Source: Climacteris rufus (taxonomy: Eukaryota > Chordata > Aves > Passeriformes > Climacteridae). Taken from it: 64,000 nucleotides of DNA. Under the pieces are notes generated by a model. It was given only the letters and a program-made list of their open reading frames with translations. It had not been told where the DNA came from and ran no database searches. The translations under genes and the position numbers were made by a program. Shown here in pieces: positions 11,690 through 25,078 of this stretch (the first letter of the stretch is position 1; each line of letters starts with the position of its first letter). The stretch is taken from contig VZRZ01000460.1 of NCBI GenBank assembly GCA_013398175.1, positions 269,193-333,192 on the forward strand, read 5' to 3'.

Positions 11690-14600
11690 CAGAAATGCAG
11701 CAGTCTTTTCAGATGCTGCATTTACTCAAGAAAATAGCTGAAAATTTGAAAATCTTTTAGCTTGGGAGAAGTGAGGGATGAAAACTACTACTGGGTCAGT
11801 AAGAACATGAAATGTAAAGTTACTGGGGACAAGTGGGCAGGTTTTACTGGTCAAAGCATGCAGTCCCATCTTTTTGTATTTGCATTTTTAACAGCACCGT
11901 GTCCTAACATGCACGCCGCTTAAAGCATCGCTTTTGTATGACTGAACAGAGTAACACTTTGATGTTCTGCTTCTCCAGCAGAGAGTGTTAGGAGGCAGCA
12001 CTCTGGAGCACCACACTGTTGCACAGAGCTCCTGTTCATGGCTCACGCCCCTTCAGACTGCCCAGACAGGGTCCAGCTCCTGTGCCACTGACCTGCTCAG
12101 CTGAGCAACTTCAGCAGCTCAGAGGAAGAGTTTCCAGCCACATCTCTGACATGTCAAAAGAGACAGCTACAGGACTCTTGCATTCTCTTCACGAGATCTG
12201 ATCCTCTTTATACTAACCTTGTTGCTGAAGGTACATATTTATTTAGACCAGATTATATAACCTGATCATATGCCACATTTATTACCTACTCTGTAAATTT
12301 CTAGGTATTTTGTAATTTTTTTGTATTTTTATTGACTCTACACACAATCAAGAAAGAATGCATAGATTAAAAAGTAACTGCTTTCTATTTATAAAGGTAA
12401 TAAAAACCATAAGATAATATCAATCAGAACCCAGTTAAAATTGTGGGTAAGCAATATGTCTTCCTGAGTCTCAGAAAAATATCCTTTATCTGGATACTCT
12501 TATAGTATTAGATGAAATCTCCAGTTCTATGTTCTAAAAACATTAATGTAATTCTGCTTTCCACTTGTACTTCCACATGATCTCAGAGAGATTACACTGA
12601 ATATACTTCTAGCCACTTTCAGTGCTATGGAGCAAGATAGTCAAGAACATGGTAACACTGAGATTCGGTTCCTATTCTTATTTAGTACACCAAATTAGAA
12701 ATGAATTTCACTGTCAGGGCAAAGAACTGTAACACAACTGCAGTTCACACAGGTGCAAGGTGGCTGGGGGAAGGACTAATTTCTCTTGGCCATTATTTTT
12801 CTTTCTAGAGGTAACTTTTACTTCGAGGAAGTACACATTTATTTAACACGACATTCCTTTGCACAACTGTCAAATGAGAAGTATTCAAGTCCGAATTTTT
12901 AGTTTATGTTTCAGGCTATTAAAATGTTATCCACACAAGTCAACATTTTTTATAACTTTTTTTTATTATAATTTCAGTTCAGTTAAAAAAACCCACAATC
13001 AAACAACCAAGGGCACATCCAGTTGTCAGCACAAACCACAGAGTTAACCATCCAAAGTCAAACAAGCATTTACTTACAACAACCACAACAGCACAAAACT
13101 GAAAGGCACTGAAATATTTGGCACCTCTGTATTTACTTCTACTTTTACATCATTCTTTTTATACCCTTGCAGTAACAATGAAAAAAAAAAAGCTTATTTT
13201 AGAGTTACACAGGCCTACAAATGCAAGGAGGTCCCTGTCTGTGGAGCAAACGTGATCTGAAATTCCATCCATTTCTCAAATTTTTAAAGACTTTTTTAAA
13301 TAAACTGTAGTCTCTAATCCCCTTTTATATTGGGTTGGACTGTCTGAAAATGTATCATGAAAAAATCTGGGAAATGCAACAGAAGATATTAAAAATGTTC
13401 TTTTTCTTATCAGGTTTGCTCTAGGAGAAAGGAAGACAGATAAGCAGAAAGATACTACATGCAATAGCTAACAATGACTAAAAAATAGCCCAGACCTTTT
13501 GAATGTATAAAAAAAAATCCCCACAGCATAACACTGCTATTACCCTAAAGGCCTTGAATCTTGTGCAATAAAAGTTCGTTTTATGGAGAGTAAAAATGCT
13601 GAAACCATTTTTCAAAGCAAGGAAAAGTACTGAGACAAACACCATTTCCTACACTAACACCATCACAGTTTCTGACCAACAGACCCCTCCATAGAGTTTT
13701 CACCAGCATTCTGCAGAATTTGCAAAATCACCACCAAGTACAGACATGCATGTCTGCTCCTAAATCCTCCAGCAGCTGTCCTCCAGCCTTGCCCTGCAGA
13801 TCTCTGCACTGCGCAAGCTAGGAGAGGAGAGCTGCTTGTGGCAGAAACAATCTCTATCTGGGACGTGATGGTGGGAGTGAGCCAGCCAGCTTTTCCCACT
13901 CAGGCACAGGGGGAGGGAGTACCAGGAAAGAGCCAGTCCTCCACTCACTGACTAGAAGCTGACAAGGCAGTTCCCTGCACAGGTCATGGTGCAGAATTTA
14001 TTTCTGGTGAGTCTTCAGCTCCCTCCTGAACCTTTGAATACAAGCAACATGGAGCCATTTGGCTGCCATCACAGTGGTGAGCAAGATGTGACTGGAAAGG
14101 GACAAGACTGATTTTCTTAGCACCAGCAGCCAACCCTAGTCCATGCTTCACAACATTTTTGTTTTCAAGACGATGGGAAGCACTGATAACCAGATATAAT
14201 AACCATTGATAACCAGGTAGTTCTGAACTATCCTCCTTCTTCTTCTGGTCAGTTGGCAGTTTCTGGGATATTTTGCTGACTCCAGCTGTCTTATTTGTCA
14301 GAGAAAAAAAGAAAAAGAAGTCCAGCTGTTCCAGCACTTCTGCCCTACAGACCCAAACATTACTGGAAGCCTTTGAGCATTTGAGCATAAAAGGCTCACC
14401 ACTACGCCCTCCCAGAATATACAGAGGCTGTTGACTCGTGTGCACATTCAGTATAATCAACACCTCGCCAGTTATGAATGACGTTAAATACTTAAAACGT
14501 GTTTGCCACAAAGACGCTGCAGTGAATTTTCTCTTTTAACATGATCTCCAAAACCATGCAAGCATTCTGACATTTACGGCCAGAGGAAGGATGCTGGTCA

Positions 14601-17600
14601 TCTTATCTCTGCCACATGGGAACAAGTCCCATAAAAGACAACTGAAGTGTTTTGGGGGTGGTCTTTAATTTGAGCAGTTCTGGAAAAATGTTATCTACTA
14701 AACTCTAGGTTTGTCAATTCTGATAAAGGAACTTAGTTGACTAAAATATGCATTTCAAGACTACTTTCTCATTGTGGCTGACAAAGAATAAAACTATGGG
14801 AAAGTGTTAAGACAATAGATCAGTGAATCCCAGATGCCCTGTGATATTCCCTGATGCAAAATCTAAAATGAATGTTTCTGTTCAGATAAATATGAATCCT
14901 TTTTGATTGTCATGTGGGATCATATATTTGCTTGGTCAAGTTTTCTCATGTCATTTTAACAGCTTTCTATATTTCTAAAGATGAAGCAAAAATACATTTT
15001 AAAGGCTTCTGCAAGTTTTCAAAGACTAGCACTTTTGTCAGGTATCATACATCTTTATTTCAACCTGTCATGTAATTTTTTCCCTCAACAAAAAAACTTG
15101 GTAAGTCAGAAAATTAAGAGAGTTTCCTACACTTTAATAGGAAACTTCCAAACTGTGAAAATCACAAAATGAGAAATTTCTGGGTTATGAGTGCAAAATT
15201 GTTTCTGCAACCTAAGTTTGCAACAGAAGACAAGAAAAAACACATTGTATTTGCATAAAAAGAAGGATTTTTAGACTATGCATCTTATGGTCAATAACTA
15301 AATTTCAACTATGAGAACTACAATAAATTGTAAACCTTGTTGTAACTAACAGGACCAAAGGTATGTCCAGGCTATTTGCTGCGAAAAAACCCCAAACAGC
15401 CCACTGCCCCTGCCCAATTTTGCAACCATTATTTCCTTCTATACTGACTCCAGTGATGTCAGTAGCAAAGAAAAAACAGTCATATTTCAAAGAAATTAAG
15501 TTACTGAAGAGGTTGGAAAAAGAAATTAAAGAAAGTGATAATGACCTCAGGAAAGGTTAATCATATCTGCCCCCCACCCCCTTTTTTTCCCTGTGATCCT
15601 TATTAAAGATTTTTTTTCTGCCTTTCTTACTCTTTAAGTAGTCCCAACAGATTACTGCAAACTATGGCCTTATTAAAATGCAAGAGGGTAAAAACCAGAG
15701 TAGACCAAGTATACTGCAATATTAATTTTAATCATTCTAGAGGTATTCTTGAAAAATAAGGAATAGGAATAAGGAGCATCAAATGTTTTCCAAAATTCTG
15801 TCCCACTCACTTAAGACAAAGTACCTAAATAATTTAAGATGGGAGAGAAGAGTCTAAGAACAGAGTTACCATGGTGTGAACAGTTTCCACACATCAGATG
15901 CTCCACAGTGGTTTTTTGCATGGGTAGCTTCAGTTATGTGCAAATGTCAAGTTTTATCAAACTTATTTTTTAGTCCTTTTACATCAGTAAATCCTGCTGG
16001 ACTCAGTAGCTAATGAGAAGATTAAATATCTTAAAACACTGTCCTAAAAAAGCAATTTCATCTATATTATAGCATATTAACAAATGAATAAAAATGTATT
16101 TGAAAAGTGAACTACATAATTTTATAGTAACCACTGTATCTTTAAACCAAACTATCAAACGAAAGCAGCAGAACACAAATTTTTGCTAATACTCTAGTTT
16201 TATTCTAGTGCAACTCTGCTTTTAAAGTTTATTATTAACCTGTCCTAGTGCTTTTTAACTTCTACTCGAGAAACAATTCTTTGGCAAGGTATTTCATTAC
16301 ATCACAGAACTAGGTATACAGGTCATGATCCCATTCCTTCTCAACACCGAGGTGAAGCATATATTTACCTGAACAAGAACATTTAAGCAGCGTGGTTACA
16401 CCCATTCTATGGGATTTACCAGTCCTCTGAACAATTCTTTATGAATGTGTTTATGTTACTGTTGTTAATTCTTATTGTTATTCTTATAAGAAAACCACTT
16501 ACTTATTCTAAACAATTAAAAAGAACTTATTAATGGCATTTTTCTGCATACTTAGGTACCATTACTATATAATCCACATACCATTTTTCTGCATGAGCTA
16601 TCCATTACAAACCACAGTTACTAAAATGTTTTCTTCATTCTTGCTTTGCATATTTATGATTTTTAACAGAAAGCAGTATCAAGAATAATCTCAGTGCAGA
16701 GAAGCTGCCCCATTCAAACGACATCTCCACACAGTGTCACTTGGATTTATTCAAAACTCTGCTTACAGGAATTCTATGATCACACACATTGGTTTTTGAC
16801 CCCATACCTTCCACTAGAAGGTATGTTAGGTTGTCTTCAGTAAAACAGAGATGCTGTGACAACTGGGGACAAAATGAGTTCAGATGCAGTGATTTGTACA
16901 TTATACTGTATATCAACTTCCAATAACACAAACAATTTCTCTCACACAATACATGAGTGCAATCTAGTACTTGCTGAACTCTGGAAGGCATGTGAAATTT
17001 AAAATAAAAGTTTTACATTTTTATAGCCCTAAATACTGTGGCCTAAAGCCTAAATTAAGTATCTTAAATTCTTCTCTTCCCTTGCACAGGTATTTTCTGA
17101 ATTACCAAGACTGAAATGCAACCATTCCTATTTCTGTAGAAAAGTAGGGTACAAACTATGTTGGAAGGCACCCATAACACTGAGTTTCATACTGCAACCA
17201 GTGACAGCTACTACATCACCAACATAAGCTCTTAGGACAAGAAGACTGTTCCATTATGTCAATTACTGATGTATGGCTGTTGATTCATAAGCAATACTGC
17301 ACATATGATTTAAGACTGTAAAATTGCAAAACAGTCTGTTGTTAAACAAAAATGTTGACTTGGCTTTTGCAAGGAAGAAAGGTAACATCATGGTACATGA
17401 ACAGATGTGTTTTTTAATGTATTTTACCAGCAATCTTAGTTAGAACCTAATGGACCATATAATTACATTTCGGTTTGTTTGCTTGAACTGATCATCTTTC
17501 TAATAAAACATGCTTTCTAAAAAGCAATTGATATATTTAATTTGCTGCAAAGGCATGATAAAGAATCTGTAATTCTCATTATTTTTGAAGTTGGACATTA

Positions 17601-18956
17601 ACGTTCTGTATTTCCATGCCCCGTAAATTCAGCCAGCAGACTATCTTGCTCCAGGTCCAATCCTGCCTTATGAGTTTTTACATATCGTGCTTTCTCATTT
17701 TTATTTTACTTAAGAAACAACAATTTTTCTTCTTACCAAGTACAAGGTCCATGGTGATGAGCTGTAGTCTCTATAGGGCCAGGAACCTCTTGCTTTCAGT
17801 ACCATGTAACATCACCAGGCAGTATTCGACTCCTGTAACATTACAGGCTGCTCCCTTAAAAACGCAACTGATTGACAAAGACTCATTTTTCCAGTTTAGT
17901 GTGTGGTAATTTCTGAGACACACTTCTCCAACACTTTAAACGTACTCTATCAACCACCTGATCAGAAGCTTCACATCTCTTTATTAAATAAAAAATTTCT
18001 TTTCCACTTTCACTGGTAGCCAAAATCTTCTGAGGAATGCATAAAAGATAACTGTACATGAAATTAAGGCAACTAGCTCACTTTAAAGCATGAAAAAGTT
18101 CAATACAGAATAATCTTGTAAACATAAAACTGACACATGGGAAGGCCAGCATCAAACCTCTCATTCTAATGGCACTGTTGTGCAGCTACATAAACTCTGT
18201 AAGCCCAAATTATTCTAAAGGTTGCATGAATATACTTGCACATGCAAAGAGAGGCAGAAGTATAGCTACCATTTTTCTTCCTGACAAAAAGACTGCCTTG
18301 AAGGATTGTATTTTTTCCTGTTCAATTCCTTATTTTTAAGATCAAAAACATTAACATCTGTTTTTCTGATGCTTCTCTTGAAGAATACTAGTATGAATTG
18401 ACAGTAGCTGTTACCATTAACTGAAACAAAAAGTAAAATAAAACAAAAAAGACTAGTAATTTAGATATCAGCAAAGACACTGCCTAATCAAAGAATAAAC
18501 ACTTCTCTGATCAATTAGTAATGTCGCAATATAACCTTACTGCCGGGTCCAACATGGAAAGCAAAGTGGGAGTGAAGTATCATTAACATACAGACAAGAC
18601 CCTAAAGAGGACAACTTATTTAAAGTTTTTTCACGTAATGGACTAATTACTATCGGCACTGAAACACAGAAAAACAGAGTAAGTAGCTCATGTTCCTCAT
18701 GAAAATAAGACTTAATCGGAAAACGTTTCTCAACTTAAATCAACCTATTTCAAAGAATTAATATTTTATTATCTCTCAGTAGTAACAGAAAAGGAAAATT
18801 CCTGAGGTGAAATGCGAGTTCCATCACTTTATGCAAAGTAGCTGCCAATTGCTAAGACCAGGTTTTTGTTTCATGTATATAAAGTGCTCTTTGGAGATAC
18901 TTGCCAACGAAAGTCTTTTTTTTCCCAACTGAAGTGGCCTTATCAGCTGTGAAAAG
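11690..18956. other. Intronic DNA, no gene seen
   Basis: No transposon end, RNA gene or recognisable exon was found. The longest gap-free reading frame of the window lies here (13984-14511, minus, 175 codons). It contains a phenylalanine run from a T-rich stretch and matches no family I know. The somewhat GC-richer segment 11890-12200 has no identified content. Confidence 0.45.
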
Positions 18957-19300
18957 CACAGAAGTACCGAATCATTTAGGTTGGAAAAGACCTGTAAGAT
19001 CACCAAGTCCAACCATTAACCTGACACTTCCACATCCGCCACTAAACCACATTTCTAAGCACCCTTCATGGATGCTGACTTGACCACTTCCCTGAGCACA
19101 TTATTTCAATGTTTAAAAAACCTTCCCATTAAGAAATTTTTCCTGATACCCAGTCTAAACCTCCTCTAGCACAATTTGAGGCATTTCCTCTTGCCTCTTC
19201 ACTTATTACTTGGGAGATGAATCCCCGCCTCATCACACCCTCTTTTCGGGTGGTTGTAGAGAACCCCTGAGCCTCCTTTTCTCCAGGTTAAACAACCAAC
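18957..19300 (-). mobile_element. CR1 LINE, 3' fragment
   Basis: The plus strand reads CACAGAAGTACCGAATCATT, then GGTTGGAAAAGACC and the antisense of the CR1 3' UTR, including AGAAATTTTTCCTGAT and GAGCCTCCTTTTCTCC. The copy is 5'-truncated, with an internal deletion relative to full CR1 3' regions. Beyond about 19300 the similarity stops. Confidence 0.85.
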
Positions 19301-21231
19301 CTGCAGACATAGCAAAGCTCTCACCTGAAACCATTTGCCAGTGTTCCTGTGGGTACACACACACTAGTGTTTACTTCAAGTGTTCTCCTGACCCTTGCTT
19401 AAACCTCCTCAACTCCTTTGCTCACTGTGCTCTTCCCCGTTACTATCAAAGTAACCCTGAGTGAGAACATGGATTTCTTTAGAATGCAACCAGTAAAAAT
19501 GGAAGTTAAGGACCACCGCTAATGCATTCTAACCACAAACAGGCATTTAGTCCCTAGGATCAGATTAGATCTGGTTTAAGCAGAAAAATCCCCTTAACCA
19601 TGGCCATTGGATTCTCAGCACCTATTGTTCTGCCCTACAGACCCACTCTCATTCACAAGTATTTGCTAACATAGAAATAGCCTTTGTCTGCACTCCCCCA
19701 CCTATAACCACACGGATAATAATAATTAACTACGTGGAGGTGACAGAGTGACTGATTAACTAGTGGGTGGGCAGCATTTTGAAAATCTGAAGTGCTATGG
19801 AGCTATTCCCTCTTATTACAAATACTCTTATGCTTGTACCACCCAAAAAGACAGTAGTGTATAAAAAAGAGTCAACCTGGAACATCCTTGGTTTCTCTAC
19901 AGTGTAACTTTGCTCCTCTTGGTGAAGCCACTCTGATCACAGCAGGTTTATATCATGAAACTTAGCAATGATCTGACATGTCCACGCAAAGTACATGCAC
20001 TGATTACAGTTAGGATGCTGTTCAGTTAAGTAGAAGTCTGCCTGTGGTAATGCAAATCTATGCATATAGTATAAGTTTGTCTATGTCTTAGAAGGTTATT
20101 CAGTATTTATCAATCAGGATCCAAAAAAACCCCATGAACAACTAAAGGAATCCTTAATACCATTGCTATACACACAGATGCAACAAGTACCTACTGCTGT
20201 TCTCATGCAGCTCCAACTTATTGATTCTTCCTTAATAAAACAAAAGACAATGTCAAGAATTTACTAATAATTACTTCTGAGACTGACATTTTATTAATTA
20301 CTATCTGTTATATTTCCTTTTGGCACTGTATTTAAGCTTCCAGAGTTCCTTACCTCTCAGGCTTTGCAGTACACCAACAGCCCCCCAGAGGTGTTCATCT
20401 GACAACTCAGTCTACCAGAGCAAGCCTGGCAGAAAGTATGAGGACGTTTTTTCTGCTTCAAATACAACTATAGGATGAAATAACCCCTTCTACTTAAAAC
20501 AGCTTTCTGCTTAACTTAGTCACATAGTACATGGAAAAACTTTAATTACCTTCTCTTGCCTGGCCAAATCAGTTCAAACTCCCAATTTCAATCCCTCAAA
20601 AACGAGAACTTGCTGTCAGGCTACACTGCCATGTGCTGAAATGCAGGGCACATCATCAGATAAAGGAAGAAAAGTGGTCATGTTCTCACCCTTGATCAAA
20701 AGGTAGTCTCAGCTTCTGATCCTGCCAGTTCTACCTACTTACACACATGCTTATTCACTTACTCTATTCTCTCTGAGCTTCTAAATCAGGTTGAGGGGCA
20801 AATAAGTACTTCAGTGCTCATTGGCAGAGGACACAGTTCCCTCCAGGAATCCTGCAATCTCTCTGAACAGATTCTTCACCTGCACAGTATGGCTTGATGA
20901 TGATGAAAATACACAATCAGGTGCACAAGCATGCCCAAGGTTGCAGCATGAGAAGCCAGTAACTAAAGAAGCTAGAAGTACTGCAAATAAATAACTGAAT
21001 TTCAGCGCCCTTAAACAGACATTTAGAGGAGTGACAGGATCTTTCATGTACAGATTCAAAAATATTAGTCAAAATTACTTCCAAATACCAATACATTGTA
21101 TAAATCAAATATAAGAACATTAAAAATACATTTCTTACACAGTAAGACTTTTCAGAAAAAGAATGAACTACTAGTGCCATCAAAAACCAAAGTACCTGAT
21201 TGTACATGTTAGAAAGAATGAAAAGTAATTT

Positions 21232-21276
21232 ATATAATAATAAAATAATAAATATAATAATAATAATAATAATAAA
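21232..21276. repeat. TAA microsatellite
   Basis: TAATAATAATAAT-type units run for about 45 bases with a few interruptions (TAAAATAATAAATA at the left). Confidence 0.85.
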
Positions 21277-22337
21277 ATTCACAAATAGTTACTTTTTATG
21301 GAATTGTAACAAGATGATCCCAAGATATTTAAATGTGAAGTTTAGTTCAGACATTTAGGCAATATTGGCTAAGACATGAAAATCTTATTACTCCTAGGCA
21401 AGCATTTTCAGTCCAACATAAAGTAAAATCTGCCTCCTTGGTAGCACTGGTACTTCAGTCTCTTTTACATGTCAGTGTACAAAATGGGTGATGTGCTACA
21501 GGGGGGACACCTATGTTACACCTATGAAAGTTACAACTCCTGTCTTTCTACTTTATCCACTTGAAAATGTAGCTTCAGGATAACACTTTTCCAAATAGAA
21601 AAGCTATTGTGTGAGGCAAGACAATGATCTGAGTTTACACCTTATCATTTTGAAAAAAATCATGCAGCATGACCCAAACCGTAATGATTATTTTAAGTGG
21701 ATCCCAGAAAAACAACAAAGTTGGCAACATGCTGTCATTCCCTGGTAAATCACAGCATCAGAAGCACTACAAAGCAAATGAAAAGAAAAAAAGAAAAAAC
21801 CCAATCAAACCCAACCCTAGATGAGTCTGAGTCATCATTTTGAGAAATGATGGTATGGATTCATTAATTGATCGAGCAATAAAGGATGACATTTCCAGCA
21901 TCGCATCATTCTGAAATGTAATTCATAACACTATAATTACAAAGAGATTACTGGGCAGAGAAAGCAGTTCAAGCTACTTAGTTACAGAGATAACATTAAC
22001 TTAAGAAAAATAATACTCCTAGGTGACATTTATGTAACAACATAGAATCAAAAAAATAATCTACCTTGCTTGCTGATGGACTTAAAGGGCTGCCTGAAAT
22101 TGAGATCAAGATTACTGTGTAAGCAATAAACTTCAGAATTTGCATTATGAGTTGTTCAGGCAGGTCTTCTGCTTCAAAAAAACTTCAGCAGACAATCATT
22201 TGCTCCCTCTCTGTGAAAATGAATTAGTAAAGGAACTAAGTCCAAAGGGAGCATGGCAGAAAGGTTTATTTTTTATTTACAATTCACTTACAATTGCAAA
22301 CCTTAGATATTTCAAGGTACCTCCATAACCTGGAAGC

Positions 22338-22430
22338 AGGTTTGTTTGGTTGGTTTGTTTTCTGGGGTTTGTTTGGTTTTTCTGAGGCTCTATTCTTTTT
22401 TCCCTTCTTTTCAATTTTTTTTCAACATAC
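22338..22430. repeat. G/T-rich low-complexity tract
   Basis: TTTGTTTGGTTGGTTTG-type units are followed by a T/C-rich stretch. The tract belongs to the same class as 700-862. Confidence 0.6.
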
Positions 22431-22814
22431 GTTATTCTAAGGGGGTTGTGAAAGACCAAAAGACAAATCTTTGTAGGAAGCAAAGGCTTTTGTACACTTA
22501 AAGCAGGCTATCCAGGCAGGACAGGGAAAAAAATCCAGCATTAAAATTGGCTTTTGCCTTCCTTTTGTTTACTGGTTTTCACAAAGAAATAAAGGAAAAC
22601 AGTGTATCCCCAAACAGCTGACTCAACTAACAGCCATTACTGGAATAACCTCAGGAGAGCCTGGAAAACAACTTGGCATCATTTGATTTTACAGGTCAAG
22701 ATGCAGAGAAATTCTACAGGTTGAGACCTCCAAAGACAACCAAAATCCAACACCAAACAAACAAACCCCCAATACCACATGGTGTTACGAAAAGAAGAAA
22801 AAAAGCCACAAATT

Positions 22815-22866
22815 CATTTTTAGAAAGTAACAGCAAAAGTAACATTTTTAGAAAGTAGCAGCAAAA
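22815..22866. repeat. Tandem duplication, 28-bp period
   Basis: CATTTTTAGAAAGTAACAGC at 22815 recurs at 22843 with a single change (AACAGC to AGCAGC). It is a recent short tandem duplication. Confidence 0.75.
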
Positions 22867-24598
22867 AGCCAAGCACAACTACATACTCATTTGCTAAGAT
22901 CCAGCCCTCCTGAAGAATTCCACTTCCTAGCTTCTACAACAGCACTGAGTAGCAGTTTTATATTAAAAAAGAGATCTGCTGATGGGGCAAGGTTCCCACA
23001 CCAGTGCAGCCTGGCAAATGTCCCGTGTCTCCCAAACTGTACTGCATGAGATGTTCTGCCACAAGACTATGCCTGTATCTCTATTTTTGCCTGTGCATAG
23101 CCAAGACAGACAGAGTTAAGGTGGGCTTTGCAGCCTCCCTCACATTTCACTCTCGCAGACATCACAGTCATCAGTGGGCATCAAGACAGCAGATGCTTTA
23201 AGGTGCTACAGATGCGACACTGGAGATGTGATATATCACATCACACAGTTGTAGGGTAAAGGTTTATCTTCAAACTCTAGCCAGGAGGGGGGTTCCTAAA
23301 GAAAGCAATAATGCCATGGGAGTAGGACTGTATGTTGCTTTGGAAGCAGATGCCCCTCTGCATACAAGCCTGTATTGCCCCACCTTTCCTACAAATCCTT
23401 TAAGGGAAGTCACCAGGCCCTCTAACAGGCATCCACATACTCCAGAGTAAAGTCCTGCCAGCAGAGACAGTAAAGAGCCACAGCCAAGAGCCACAGCAGG
23501 TGCTGGTTGCTCTGCCACTCCAATACCTGGCCTGAGCATGGCAGGGCTACAGACTGGCAGTACATGCACTTCTTTATTACTCCCAATCTTTTCAACCTCG
23601 ACTAGACAGAGTGGTTATTTGAAAAAGTTATTTGTACGTATTTTAGAATACATATATTTGGTGTGCAGTATTGTAGAGAATCACAAGTCTTTTCCATTTC
23701 TATCTTTCATGAATTTACACACTGAGAATTAACATTCATCTTCACAAATCTTCTGACTTTGCAGCACACTTCCACCAGTGATGAGTATTGTGAGGGTAGA
23801 AGAGACTATTTTTCCTTCTGTTTCTTTATCTAGAAAGAATTTGTCTCATGCAAAAGGAATTTGTTGACAGTAGACAGAGCATCTTTGAGTAGTGGTGAAA
23901 CAACTGAGTTTGTGACCACATCCACGTGCCACTTATCAGGATGTTTTGGTACTGGCCTGGGCTTACACACACAGTTAGCATCAAGCAGCTAGTTCACACA
24001 TGATGTCAGGACATTGCCAAACTGTGTGTATCCAAGCTGGAGGGTTTCAATCCTGCTGTGTCTACTTAGTTTAAAATAATGTGTCAAACCCCTAAAACCA
24101 CAACTGTCCTGCATAATGATGCATAATGATGTGACATTACTGGGAGCACTGACACTAGATCATGCCCAGAGGTTCCTCAGCCTAAAATCAAGTGCTTGAA
24201 GCTACAGCCTGCCTCAGTCCTGTAGATATTCTGTAATCAGCTGAAAGACAGCCATGTATCAGCTCACAATTCAGGGTAAGGAGCTACCTTGCTGTCTTCC
24301 CTTAAGCTGCAAAAGTGGCTACTGTGGGAGAAGCATGCTGGAATACTGCCACTGGAAGACTTCTGAACTGCAAAACTAACATTTTCACTGATTTCCCTTC
24401 AGGTAACTGGTCACAGTGGCCCGGGACTACCTACAAAATGATTTTTTGTACACCTATAAGCATTGATAAGTGAGTGTAGCATAATGAAATGTAAATCCCA
24501 TAGGATTTCACCCACATTTTATGATTAAAGGTCACGGTGAACTGGTGACTCAGCTGATCTTATCTGCAAGATGATGGTGCAGCACAGTCACTGTATTT

Positions 24599-25078
24599 CA
24601 CAGAATCACAAATTGGATGAGGTTGGAAGGGATCTCAAGCAGAGCCACCTACAACAAGCTGCCTGGGACCATGTGTAGATTTTTTTTTTTAGTATCTCTT
24701 CAGAAGGCATATGCCACAACCGCCCTGGGCAACCAGTGCCAGTGCTCAGTCATCCTCACAGTTAAAAAGTGTTTCCTGATGTTTAGAACCTCCTGTGTTT
24801 CAACCTCTGCGCACTGCCTCTTTCCCTATCACTGGGCATCACTGAAAAGAGCCTGGCTCCTGTCCTTTTTGCACCTTCCCTTTGGGTATTTCTACAAATT
24901 GGTAAGCACCCTCCCTGAGCCTTCTCTTCTCCAGGCTGAACAGTCCTAGCTCTCTCAGCATTTCCTTACAAGAGAGGTATTCAAGATCCTTCATTACCTC
25001 AGGCACCCCTTGCTTGAATCCCTCCAGAAGCTGCATGGCTACCTCTCTTGTACTGGGGAGCTTAACCTCAAACTCACT
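24599..25078 (-). mobile_element. CR1 LINE, 3' fragment
   Basis: The plus strand begins CACAGAATCACAAATTGG and GGTTGGAAGGGATCTC. It continues through CCCTGGGCAACC and the antisense of the conserved LFSLEKRRLREG segment at about 24900-24950 (TTCTCTTCTCCAGGCTGAAC). The length of about 480 bp covers the 3' UTR and the end of ORF2. It is 5'-truncated and diverged. Confidence 0.88.

Larger units (their letters stand above)
19301..24598. other. Intronic DNA, no gene seen
   Basis: The stretch holds a TAA microsatellite, a G/T-rich tract and one 28-bp tandem duplication, listed separately. Otherwise nothing is recognisable. Confidence 0.45.
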
